NCBI GenBank assembly: GCA_017550405.1
Contig: JAFZPH010000023.1
Span: 1-64,000, forward strand
Length of the DNA stretch: 64,000 bases
Origin: Bacteroidales bacterium
GTDB lineage: Bacteria; Bacteroidota; Bacteroidia; Bacteroidales; P3
Direction of reading: 5' to 3'
A program made the translations under genes and the position numbers. Positions 1-6,366 of the stretch are shown here, one piece after another; the stretch's first letter is position 1, and each line of letters begins with the position of its first letter. The notes below the pieces were generated by a model, which was given only the letters and a program-made list of their open reading frames with translations, ran no database searches and was not told where the DNA came from.

Positions 1-92
1 GGTTGCTCCCCAGCAGAGCCCGCTATGCTTCAGAATGCGGGGGCAAAAATACTAAATATTTTTTATACGACCAAACGGTCATACAAAATATC

Positions 93-152
93 AGCCTGCA
101 ATTTGACTATTAGAACAAAAAATGCATTTTTTAGCCTGCAATTTGACTATTA
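93..152. repeat. 20-bp direct repeat, two copies
   Basis: The 20-mer AGCCTGCAATTTGACTATTA occurs at 93-112 and again at 133-152, separated by 20 A/T-rich bases. The left 227 bases otherwise hold no gene that I can see. The region lies beyond the 3' end of the DUF2442 gene, so it could be a decayed repeat or part of an upstream gene's tail region outside the window. No function is proposed. Confidence 0.6.
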
Positions 153-175
153 CGCCGGAAAGTTATTCTAAAAAC

Positions 176-208
176 GAAAGAGGATGACATTGTGTGCCAT
201 CCTCTTTC
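176..208. terminator. Hairpin terminator after the DUF2442 gene
   Basis: A perfect 11-bp stem (GAAAGAGGATG at 176-186 with its complement at 198-208) encloses an 11-nt loop. It lies 20 bp past the stop codon of the minus-strand DUF2442 gene, where a terminator of the iorA-iorB-DUF4160-DUF2442 transcription unit would be expected. Because the arms are A-rich on one side and T-rich on the other, it could work in both directions. Confidence 0.6.
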
Positions 209-227
209 ATTCATACATTATGATTAC

Positions 228-533
228 TTATTTCTCGTAATCTATAGGTGCTTCTGCTGCGATGGGTAAATCATGCTCGTCGTCTATAGGCTCTCCGTGT
301 TCGAAGATATATTCGGGAGCAATGTCTATAGTTCCGTTGCACCATTCAAGCGTGTCAGAGATATGGAATTGTTGTAACGTATTTTTGTCTTTCAGCGGTG
401 CGAAGACAGGGTAACTATCAACAATAGTGGCAAAGTCAAACAAACGGGATTCCCCATTATTGAAAGAGACAAGCATTCTGAAATCGTTCAGATACTTTGC
501 TTCAGTTATTTCAAGAAACATCTGTTCTTTCAT
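228..533 (-). CDS. DUF2442 domain protein
   Basis: A protein of about 101 residues with the DUF2442 look: an N-terminal strand pattern (EITEAKYLNDFRMLVSFNNG), then a phenylalanine-rich turn (SRLFDF) and a closing segment around LEWCNGTIDIAPEYIF. A longer in-frame reading begins at 584, but I chose the ATG at 533 because it overlaps the DUF4160 stop as ATGA, the usual coupled arrangement. DUF2442 and DUF4160 genes commonly sit side by side, and the pair has been suspected to be toxin-antitoxin-like. The biochemical role is not known. It ends in front of a strong hairpin terminator. Confidence 0.8.
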   Translation of the reverse strand: MKEQMFLEITEAKYLNDFRMLVSFNNGESRLFDFATIVDSYPVFAPLKDKNTLQQFHISDTLEWCNGTIDIAPEYIFEHGEPIDDEHDLPIAAEAPIDYEK

Positions 534-787
534 CTTAATGGTTCTATTTTGTTTGGGTTTTGTCCCATTGATGCCTGCTTCCAAGCTTCCATTTTCTCTT
601 CTCTGTGTAAGTCAAGCCATTCTAATACCATTCGCAGTGCACGTTCTGACATTTCACCCCGTACCTTTCCATTCATGATTTCCACAGATATTTTGTCTTG
701 CTGATAATAGGCATGGAAATGTGGAGGGTTGTGATCAATGAAGCGTATCACTATGCTAATTCCAAAGAATTCTGATATTGTTGGCAT
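530..787 (-). CDS. DUF4160 domain protein
   Basis: An 85-residue protein with the DUF4160 hallmark HNPPHFHAYY near residue 19, preceded by the typical start MPTISEFFGI. It is translationally coupled by a 4-base ATGA overlap to the DUF2442 gene, the standard partner of this family. It starts 12 bp after the iorB stop, so it may be carried on the iorAB transcript. The activity is unknown. The conserved histidines could bind metal or take part in catalysis, which is inference only. Confidence 0.85.
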   Translation of the reverse strand: MPTISEFFGISIVIRFIDHNPPHFHAYYQQDKISVEIMNGKVRGEMSERALRMVLEWLDLHREEKMEAWKQASMGQNPNKIEPLR

Positions 788-799
788 ACGTATACTTTC

Positions 800-1363
800 T
801 TACTTCGCATCGCGGCCGGCGCGGATGGCCTTGATGTTGGTCTCGACAACGGCGTCGCCCTTGCGGCCAAAGATGGCCTTGATGGCTTTCTCCAGTTCGT
901 CGAACTCAATCTCAAGGTAGGGAGCAGCGGCACCCAGCAGCACCATGTTGCCGCGGGCGTTGAGCTCTTTGGCAATGGCGTTGGCGTTGAAGCTGACGCA
1001 TTTCTTCAGCTTGGCCAGCTCGGCATTGACCTTCTCGATGTCGGGATAGTTCTTGATGTTGATGAAGGGGTCGCTGTTGGTGATGACCACGCCGTCGGGG
1101 GCGAGGAAAGGCAGATAGCGCAGAGCCTCCATAGGCTCGGAGCTGAGGATGATGTCGGCCTTGCCTTCGGGAATCACGTCGGCGAAGATGGGGTCGCTGC
1201 TGATGCGGAGGTGGCTGAACACACTGCCGCCACGCTGCGACATACCGTGGATTTCGCTCTGCTTGACATTCATGCCCAGGTTAAGGGCTGCGTCGCTGAT
1301 GATTTTGGCTACGGAGACGATACCGTCACCGCCTACGCCACAAAGTATGATGTCTTTCTTCAT
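800..1363 (-). CDS. iorB: Indolepyruvate oxidoreductase subunit beta
   Basis: A 187-residue gamma-type subunit of the 2-oxoacid:ferredoxin oxidoreductase family. The N-terminal GVGGDGIVSVAKII and the segment VKQSEIHGMSQRGGSVFSHLR are typical of IorB. With IorA it oxidatively decarboxylates aryl pyruvates (indolepyruvate, phenylpyruvate) from aromatic amino acids to the acyl-CoA, reducing ferredoxin in the cytoplasm. It lies 63 bp downstream of iorA on the same strand. The gap is filled by a 9-bp tandem repeat that can fold into a hairpin and might tune expression of iorB relative to iorA. Confidence 0.92.
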   Translation of the reverse strand: MKKDIILCGVGGDGIVSVAKIISDAALNLGMNVKQSEIHGMSQRGGSVFSHLRISSDPIFADVIPEGKADIILSSEPMEALRYLPFLAPDGVVITNSDPFINIKNYPDIEKVNAELAKLKKCVSFNANAIAKELNARGNMVLLGAAAPYLEIEFDELEKAIKAIFGRKGDAVVETNIKAIRAGRDAK

Positions 1364-1380
1364 TTTTGTATCTCTTTTTT

Positions 1381-1423
1381 ATCGGAGTACTCTGAATACA
1401 CTGAGTACTCCGATTATTCTAAC
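1381..1423. repeat. 9-bp tandem repeat (GARTAYTCN family), copy 1
   Basis: The iorA-iorB spacer is made of 9-bp units: GAGTACTCT, GAATACACT, GAGTACTCC, GATTATTCT. Its outer parts form a perfect 12-bp inverted repeat (1381-1392 with 1403-1414, ATCGGAGTACTC and its complement) around a 10-nt loop. The same unit recurs at 16095, 37902 and 39966, each time at the join between two same-strand genes. Confidence 0.85.
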
Positions 1424-1426
1424 TAT

Positions 1427-3013
1427 TTATTTCTTGGCGGCAATGCGCTTTTTGTTCTCAACGATGCAGACGCGCTGCGGGATGATGACGCTGACGCCGT
1501 CGTAGGCAATCTCCTCTTCAAGAATCTTGACAAACTCGTCGTGGTTCTTGGGGAGAGGTACGATATGGCGGATGTGGTCGGGGTCGACACCGAGGCCCTT
1601 GCAGATGTTGAAGAGCTTCATGTTGGCGCTCGAGGGCTGGCCACCGGTCATAGCGGTGATGTCGTTGTCGAGAATCATCACGATGACGTTAGCTTTCTCG
1701 TTGACGCAGTCGAGCAGACCGGTCATGCCGCTGTGGCCGAAAGTGCCGTCACCAATAACTGCCACGGAGGGGAAGATGCCCATCTCGGCGGCACCCTTGG
1801 CCATGGTGATGGATGCACCCATGCAGACGGTGGTGTTGAGGGCACCCATGTTGAAGCCGAGGGTGTAGCAACCGATGTCGCCAAACACGCGGCCGTGCTC
1901 GTATTTCTTCATCACTTCGACGAGGGCTTCGTAGCTGTCGATATGGGGGCAGCCGACGCACAGGGCGGGAGGACGGTTGGTGACCACCTCGGGCACTGCG
2001 GGACCGTTGGCAACATCCATGCCGAGGGCCTTGGCCACCTTCTCGGCGTTCAGTTCGCCGTCGCGGCGGATAACCTCGTCCAGGCGGCCGTGCACAGGTT
2101 TGCCCTTGCCCAGGCAACCTTTAATCTGTTCCTCGACGAAGGGCTGGCCGTCTTCGAGCACCAGAATCTCGTCGCACTCGTCATACAGCTTGCTGAGCAT
2201 GGCGGTGGGCAGGGGATACTGGGTAATCTTCACCACGGGATAGGGGCATTTGCCGCCGGGGAAATTCTCCAGCAGGTAGTTGTAGGCGATGCCAGTGGTG
2301 ACGATACCGCGGCTCTTGTCGGTGCCGGGGATATACTGGTTGAAACCGCTATTCTCGGAGGATTCCTCGAACTTGGGCTGTTTGTCAATCAGGTCGCGAT
2401 ACAGCACCTTGGCATTGGCGGGCAGAAGGACGAAGGTCTTGGGGTCGGTGGGGTAGTTGATGGGGTTCTGGGGCAGCGGCTCGCGGCGCTCGACACCGGC
2501 GCGGCTGTGGGCCAGACGGGTGGGGATACGCATGAGGATGGGGGTACCCATCTTCTCGCTCAGCTCGTAGCCGAAGAAGACCATGTCGTAGGCTTCCTGC
2601 TGGTTGCTGGGCTCGAGCATGGGGATCATGGCCCAGTGGCCATAGAAGCGGCTGTCCTGCTCGTCCTGCGAGGAGAACATCGAGGGGTCGTCGGCCACAA
2701 CAATGATGACACCCTTGGTGCCGATGATGGAGGCATTCATGAAGGGGTCGCCGCAGACATTCAGACCCACATGCTTCATGCAGGTCATGGCGCGTTTGCC
2801 GGCGTAGGCAACGCCGATAGAGGCCTCGAGGGCGGTCTTCTCGTTGGCACACCAGTTGGCACGGATGCCTTTCTGGGCAGCCTCTTTGGACTTAATCACA
2901 TATTCGGTAATCTGCGTGGAGGGGGTGCCAGGGTAGCTGTTGATGGCACTGCCGCCAGCATCGATAAAGGCTTGGGCAATTGCCTCGTCGCCTAAAAGGA
3001 GTAACTTCGACAT
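1427..3013 (-). CDS. iorA: Indolepyruvate ferredoxin oxidoreductase subunit alpha
   Basis: A 528-residue catalytic subunit. The N-terminal pyrimidine-binding half has GDEAIAQAFIDAGGSAINSYPGTPST. The C-terminal thiamine-diphosphate half shows GDIGCYTLGFNMGA, the Mg/TPP motif GDGTFGHSGMTGLLD and NVIVMILDN. Three cysteines (ALCVGCPHIDSYEAL) match the conserved mid-protein motif. I chose the ATG at 3013 (MSKLLLLGDEA) over a longer reading to 3172, which would read through the promoter. The protein stops soon after PQRVCIVENKKR, so the C-terminal two-cluster ferredoxin domain of long archaeal IorA is absent. Transcribed with iorB. Confidence 0.93.
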   Translation of the reverse strand: MSKLLLLGDEAIAQAFIDAGGSAINSYPGTPSTQITEYVIKSKEAAQKGIRANWCANEKTALEASIGVAYAGKRAMTCMKHVGLNVCGDPFMNASIIGTKGVIIVVADDPSMFSSQDEQDSRFYGHWAMIPMLEPSNQQEAYDMVFFGYELSEKMGTPILMRIPTRLAHSRAGVERREPLPQNPINYPTDPKTFVLLPANAKVLYRDLIDKQPKFEESSENSGFNQYIPGTDKSRGIVTTGIAYNYLLENFPGGKCPYPVVKITQYPLPTAMLSKLYDECDEILVLEDGQPFVEEQIKGCLGKGKPVHGRLDEVIRRDGELNAEKVAKALGMDVANGPAVPEVVTNRPPALCVGCPHIDSYEALVEVMKKYEHGRVFGDIGCYTLGFNMGALNTTVCMGASITMAKGAAEMGIFPSVAVIGDGTFGHSGMTGLLDCVNEKANVIVMILDNDITAMTGGQPSSANMKLFNICKGLGVDPDHIRHIVPLPKNHDEFVKILEEEIAYDGVSVIIPQRVCIVENKKRIAAKK

Positions 3014-3054
3014 ATCCAATATTTTAATTATTAATGTATTACTTTTTGAATTTG

Positions 3055-3086
3055 CAAAGATAGGGAAAATAATTGATATAGACAAA
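3055..3086 (-). promoter_or_regulatory. Bacteroidota-type promoter for iorA
   Basis: On the minus strand a TTTG (forward 3083-3086) is followed after 20 nt by TATCTTTG (forward 3062-3055). This matches the Bacteroidota -33 TTTG and -7 TAnnTTTG elements with normal spacing. Transcription would start near 3049, giving a leader of about 35 nt before the iorA ATG at 3013. Confidence 0.75.
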
Positions 3087-3211
3087 TTTATTTTCCACCC
3101 CAACCTGCAAACACCTGATTCAAAGTCACTAACGCACCATCCCTCGAAACAAGGAGAAGTCCCTGCCATCATGGCAAGGACTTCCTATGCGTTGGGGGCA
3201 GCAAAAGTGAC

Positions 3212-3250
3212 AACCTAAATCAGCAAATCAAAACCTAAATCAGCAAATCA
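3212..3250. repeat. Tandem 20-bp repeat, two copies
   Basis: AACCTAAATCAGCAAATCA occurs at 3212-3230 and 3232-3250, a 20-bp period. It is part of a gene-free stretch (3087-3405) between the iorA promoter and the 3' end of the hydrolase gene. That stretch also contains the 11-bp iterons described separately. Confidence 0.7.
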
Positions 3251-3272
3251 CACCATTAACTATAAACGCTAT

Positions 3273-3316
3273 ATCAACGATACTTCAACGATACATCAAC
3301 GATATTTCAACGATAC
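3273..3316. repeat. Four 11-bp iterons (WTCAACGATAY)
   Basis: Four consecutive 11-bp units at 3273, 3284, 3295 and 3306 alternate ATCAACGATAC and TTCAACGATAC, with one T for C change. They are followed at about 3334-3355 by the short inverted motif TATACTATCGTTATAGTATC. The 11-bp spacing puts each unit on one face of the helix, as binding-site arrays do, but the array lies 3' to the genes on both sides, so a spacer microsatellite is equally likely. Confidence 0.65.
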
Positions 3317-3405
3317 AATATCGTCGAACTAACGTTATACTATCGTTATAGTATCGAAGAAAAAATGGAGTTAGGGGTGCGGAAGGGATAAAAAAGGGAG
3401 GAAGG

Positions 3406-4530
3406 TTAGTGGGTGGTGGGATGGGGTTGGTTGCTGAGGGAGTCGAGCCAGTTGGCAAGACTCTCCAGCACCGTGTTGTCGGGGGCTTGGCCGAGGGTGG
3501 CGTATTCGTCCACTGCACCCGTTTGGCACAGCTGTCCCAGATGGTTGATGTCCTTCAACTGCACAATGCTGCATTTCACCCTGTTTTTCTTACACGCACG
3601 CTTTATTGCAGACAGGTTAGCCTCCGCCAGCACTTGGCAGTCCTTCTCGCCGCCTATGGCCAAGAGAGGACACCGCATCTTGGCGATATAGTCGGCAGGA
3701 TTCAATGTCAGGAAGGTCCGCAGCCACGGTGTTGCCACCGACACTGCCCAGCCATAGCATTCTGTATTCGTCAGTCCGCACTGCTGCTTCTGCTCCTTGG
3801 TGAGGCCGGCGGAGTGCTGTTTGAACAGCGGGCGGAAGGCCATGTTCAAGGTCTTGACAGTATCCATCCCCTGCCCCAAAGACAGCGTGTCGCACACTGC
3901 AAACAAATCCCTCATACATGCCAGCCGCCGGTCGATAAGGCTGTCCGCCACACCCTGCAGGCGGAATAGTGCCTCGTTTTGTTGAAGCAGTATTGTTTTG
4001 CCGTCGGCACCGGCGCCGCCCAGCATTGCCACCCCGGCCACCTCGGCACGTCGTGCCGCCACAATGGCAGCCACAGTGGCGCCCTCGCTGTGTCCGAAGA
4101 GGAAGATATGCTGAGGGTCGAAAAGCTCTGGTTTCATCAATAGGTAATCCAACTGGTACTCCACATCCTTTGCAAAGTCGAGCGTGGTGGCATGGACTAT
4201 ATCGCCTGTCGATTCCCCGACACCCCTGTCGTCGCAGCGCAGCACGGCATAGCCCCGAGCCGACAGGTATTCTGCTATCACCTTGAAAGGCTTGTGTCCC
4301 ATCAGTTCCTCGTCGCGGTTTTGGGCTCCCGACCCGGTGATGAGAATCACGGCAGGCACCTGTCCCTCCACACCGTCGGGCAAGGTCAATGTTCCTGCAA
4401 TCCGCATAGTGTCGCGCGTTACCACACTCACGATATTAAAGGAAACATCCTGTTCGGTGAAGGTCTGCGCCTGCAGTCCTCCCACAGCCAGCATCCATGC
4501 TAGCACCATGAGCCAACGCTTTATCTCCAT
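3406..4530 (-). CDS. Secreted alpha/beta hydrolase (S9/dienelactone-hydrolase-like)
   Basis: A 374-residue protein with a signal peptide (MEIKRWLMVLAWMLAVGGLQAQ). The mature part has the alpha/beta-hydrolase features AVILITGSGAQNRDEE (oxyanion region), RCDDRGVGES and the nucleophile elbow GHSEG (FLFGHSEGATVAA). A late DINHLGQL supplies the catalytic histidine. The family includes acyl esterases and peptidase-like hydrolases of unknown substrate, probably periplasmic here. The start overlaps the gldD stop region by 10 bp, so the two are co-translated. The C-terminal tail is proline, threonine and histidine rich. Confidence 0.85.
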   Translation of the reverse strand: MEIKRWLMVLAWMLAVGGLQAQTFTEQDVSFNIVSVVTRDTMRIAGTLTLPDGVEGQVPAVILITGSGAQNRDEELMGHKPFKVIAEYLSARGYAVLRCDDRGVGESTGDIVHATTLDFAKDVEYQLDYLLMKPELFDPQHIFLFGHSEGATVAAIVAARRAEVAGVAMLGGAGADGKTILLQQNEALFRLQGVADSLIDRRLACMRDLFAVCDTLSLGQGMDTVKTLNMAFRPLFKQHSAGLTKEQKQQCGLTNTECYGWAVSVATPWLRTFLTLNPADYIAKMRCPLLAIGGEKDCQVLAEANLSAIKRACKKNRVKCSIVQLKDINHLGQLCQTGAVDEYATLGQAPDNTVLESLANWLDSLSNQPHPTTH

Positions 4531-5117
4531 CGGATGGTCTCTATCAGGTGATTAATGTCTTCCTGCAGGTAATCCAGCACCGGGGCCAGCGAGTCGTTGT
4601 TCGGCGTGCAGTCGATATAGAGGGCACCGCCAAGGAAATGCCTGTTGCTGTCCGTCACCCAAAACTGGTAGGTGCTTGCCACGTTCTGCCCCTTGAGGTG
4701 GTAGGTGGTACCTGACAGCCTGTGCTCGCGGTCCATAAACCTGTTCTCGTCAATCCCCGACGAGTAGGAGAAATGTGCTTCGACAAACTTATAGGAGGTA
4801 TCCACCCTTGCACGGAGTTCCTGCGGACCGTTCATGGCCTTGTAGGTCATGAACACGTAGCCCTTGTACTGCGGGTAGGTGATGGTGAACCACTTGTCGC
4901 GCGGCAGGTTCTTTTTCCACTCCACAGTGGCCAGGTTGCTCATCTCGAACGTGAAGGGCAGTGCCGCCGTGTCGCATACAGCGTACTTGTGTGGCGGCAT
5001 ATCGATACGCAGGTAAGCCTGCGGTTTGGGGGTCTCGCCGCTGTCGCCGCAAGCCGCCAGCATTGCTGCCGCTCCGGCAATCGTCAGCATCCAAAAAAGG
5101 ACTCTTCTATTCATCAT
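4521..5117 (-). CDS. gldD: Gliding motility lipoprotein GldD
   Basis: A 198-residue lipoprotein with a lipobox around LAACGDSG. The body matches GldD in several places: YLRIDMPPHKYAVCD, PFTFEMSN, ITYPQYKGYVFMTYK, FWVTDSNRHFLGGALY and the end segment PNNDSLAPVLDYLQEDINHL. In gliding Bacteroidota, GldD is an outer-membrane-associated lipoprotein needed for gliding and linked to the T9SS. In non-gliders it is retained, probably for secretion. Two T9SS cargo-type peptidases are encoded in this window, which fits. It follows the small gene at 5137 by 19 bp. Start could be the first or second ATG (5117 or 5114). Confidence 0.9.
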   Translation of the reverse strand: MMNRRVLFWMLTIAGAAAMLAACGDSGETPKPQAYLRIDMPPHKYAVCDTAALPFTFEMSNLATVEWKKNLPRDKWFTITYPQYKGYVFMTYKAMNGPQELRARVDTSYKFVEAHFSYSSGIDENRFMDREHRLSGTTYHLKGQNVASTYQFWVTDSNRHFLGGALYIDCTPNNDSLAPVLDYLQEDINHLIETIRWR

Positions 5118-5136
5118 ACTTACTTAAAAGAATTAG

Positions 5137-5604
5137 TTACTTCAAAATAAACCAACATGGCCGCATGCGGGGGCACCACATCAGCAGCCCCACGTCGTAC
5201 ATATCGATATGCACATTATACTTTGCGTTGCCCAACTGAGACCTCCACCGCAACTCGCGGGCGTGATGCCTATGTGGACGGCACACCACTTTCACGGTGT
5301 CCATCACCTGCTCCCCAGTAGCGGGGTCGACACCCGCTTCCAGCACCGCCTCGTCCTCGTCGTAGCTCACTATCTTCATCCCGTAATGGTCGCGCATCTT
5401 GTACACCAACTGGTGATACTTGCGGTCGCACCTTGGGGCAAGCCTCACCATCTCCGCCGCTTCAGCAGAAAGCCCCTCGCACATACGGTTTTGCAACTCC
5501 TTCCCCACACCCGCGAAAAGTACCTTCCTGTACATCTCAAACACCATCGGGGAGTGCACACGGTATTGCGTGTCAGCCATTATCCAGTACTCCAATCTTG
5601 TCAT
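5137..5604 (-). CDS. Small protein resembling ends of a Bacteroidota methyltransferase
   Basis: About 155 residues, not confidently assigned. The N-terminal YRVHSPMVFEMYRKVL resembles the opening of a Bacteroidota class I SAM-dependent methyltransferase family (kYrvHSPFvfe). The C-terminal ELRWRSQLGNAKYNVHIDMY plus DVGLLMW resembles the family's last strands. The central SAM-binding core (ILELGTSLG-like) is not seen and the protein is about 90 residues short, so it may be a shrunken, non-catalytic relative. The first in-frame start is TTG at 5616, inside the -7 box; ATG 5604 or ATG 5580 is more plausible. Lies directly upstream of gldD. Confidence 0.6.
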   Translation of the reverse strand: MTRLEYWIMADTQYRVHSPMVFEMYRKVLFAGVGKELQNRMCEGLSAEAAEMVRLAPRCDRKYHQLVYKMRDHYGMKIVSYDEDEAVLEAGVDPATGEQVMDTVKVVCRPHRHHARELRWRSQLGNAKYNVHIDMYDVGLLMWCPRMRPCWFILK

Positions 5605-5612
5605 ATCAGGAT

Positions 5613-5651
5613 GCAAAGATACGATTTTTTAAAAAAAATTCGTATCTTTGC
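5613..5651. promoter_or_regulatory. Symmetric back-to-back promoters
   Basis: GCAAAGATACGA at 5613-5624 and its exact complement TCGTATCTTTGC at 5640-5651 enclose 15 A/T bases. Each arm is a TATCTTTG -7 box pointing outward, one serving the minus-strand operon (5604 and beyond) and one the plus-strand operon (5674 and beyond). Each promoter's -33 region would fall in or beyond the other's -7 box, so the two are likely to compete for polymerase. Confidence 0.7.
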
Positions 5652-5673
5652 AATGAAAAAAAAGACACTACTT

Positions 5674-5844
5674 ATGGATAACAACTTGAAAAAGAAGATA
5701 GACGACATCGTAGCCGAAATCTCTGCCATCACCGACCTCACCCACAAAGTCTCCATCCTCGAGTACATGGAGCAGCAATCCTCCTACATGCTTTGGCAAT
5801 TGCAGGACGAAATCCACATCGACTACGACTCGCAGAACGTCTAA
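5674..5844 (+). CDS. Small conserved-looking acidic protein of unknown function
   Basis: A 56-residue helical, acidic protein (MDNNLKKKIDDIVAEISAIT, then a segment around SILEYMEQQSSYMLWQLQDE). An ATG at 5653 is in frame but lies 3 nt after the -7 box and would be at or before the transcription start, so I prefer ATG 5674. It ends 12 bp before lptE, so it heads that operon. I do not recognise a family. The heptad-like pattern suggests a short coiled coil. Confidence 0.6.
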   Translation: MDNNLKKKIDDIVAEISAITDLTHKVSILEYMEQQSSYMLWQLQDEIHIDYDSQNV

Positions 5845-5856
5845 ACCCTCCCGACC

Positions 5857-6366
5857 GTGAAAAAGTTCCTCATTCCCCTCCTCTTCGCGGTCTCGCTGCT
5901 GACCCTCGGCGGCTGCACTGGTGGCTATTCTTTCACCGGCGCCTCCATCCCTGCCGAGGCCAAAACCATCTCCATCACCCAGTTCCCCAACTACGCCTCC
6001 ACTGTCAACCCGCAGCTGAGCCAGAAGCTCTACGACGGCCTCCAGCAGATGTTCTCCTCGCAAACCAGTCTCAACGTCACCTCCGATGACGGCGACCTCC
6101 AAATCACGGGCGAGATTACCGACTACAGCACCCGAGCTTCCTCCATCGGCAGCGACGACAACGTGGCCACCAACCGGTTCACCATCACCATCAAGGTCTC
6201 CTTCACCAACCGTTTCGACTCCAAGGCCGACTTTGAGCAGACCTTCTCGCGTTTCAAAGACTACGCTGCTTCGCGCGACTTCTCCAGTGTCGAGCAGTCG
6301 CTAACCGATGAAATCGTCACCGAGCTATGCGAAGACATTTTCAACAAGTCCGTAGTGAACTGGTAG
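5857..6366 (+). CDS. lptE: LptE family LPS-assembly lipoprotein
   Basis: A 169-residue lipoprotein starting at GTG 5857 (read as Met; KKFLIPLLFAVSLLTLGGC lipobox). GYSFTGASIPAEAKTISITQ, PQLSQKLYDGLQQMF and LQITGEITDYSTRA match the LptE fold, which plugs the LptD barrel and helps insert lipopolysaccharide in the outer membrane. The central anti-parallel sheet (FTITIKVSFTNRFD) is clear. No lptD lies nearby in this window. Its last 40 bases overlap the next gene in another frame. Confidence 0.85.
   Translation: MKKFLIPLLFAVSLLTLGGCTGGYSFTGASIPAEAKTISITQFPNYASTVNPQLSQKLYDGLQQMFSSQTSLNVTSDDGDLQITGEITDYSTRASSIGSDDNVATNRFTITIKVSFTNRFDSKADFEQTFSRFKDYAASRDFSSVEQSLTDEIVTELCEDIFNKSVVNW

Noticed and set aside
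1381..1423. CRISPR array
   Set aside because: The 9-bp units are contiguous, with no spacers between them, and there are no cas genes in the window.
2385..2852. Frames inside iorA on the same strand
   Set aside because: Arginine-rich, low-complexity translations in the wrong frame; typical shadows of GC-rich coding sequence.
1211..2995. A 594-codon open frame on the plus strand
   Set aside because: It lies fully antisense to iorA, is His/Gly/Val rich in a codon-shadow way and has no family features. Several other long plus-strand frames (14141-15403, 20010-21044, 21393-23273, 42622-43824) are antisense shadows of the same kind.
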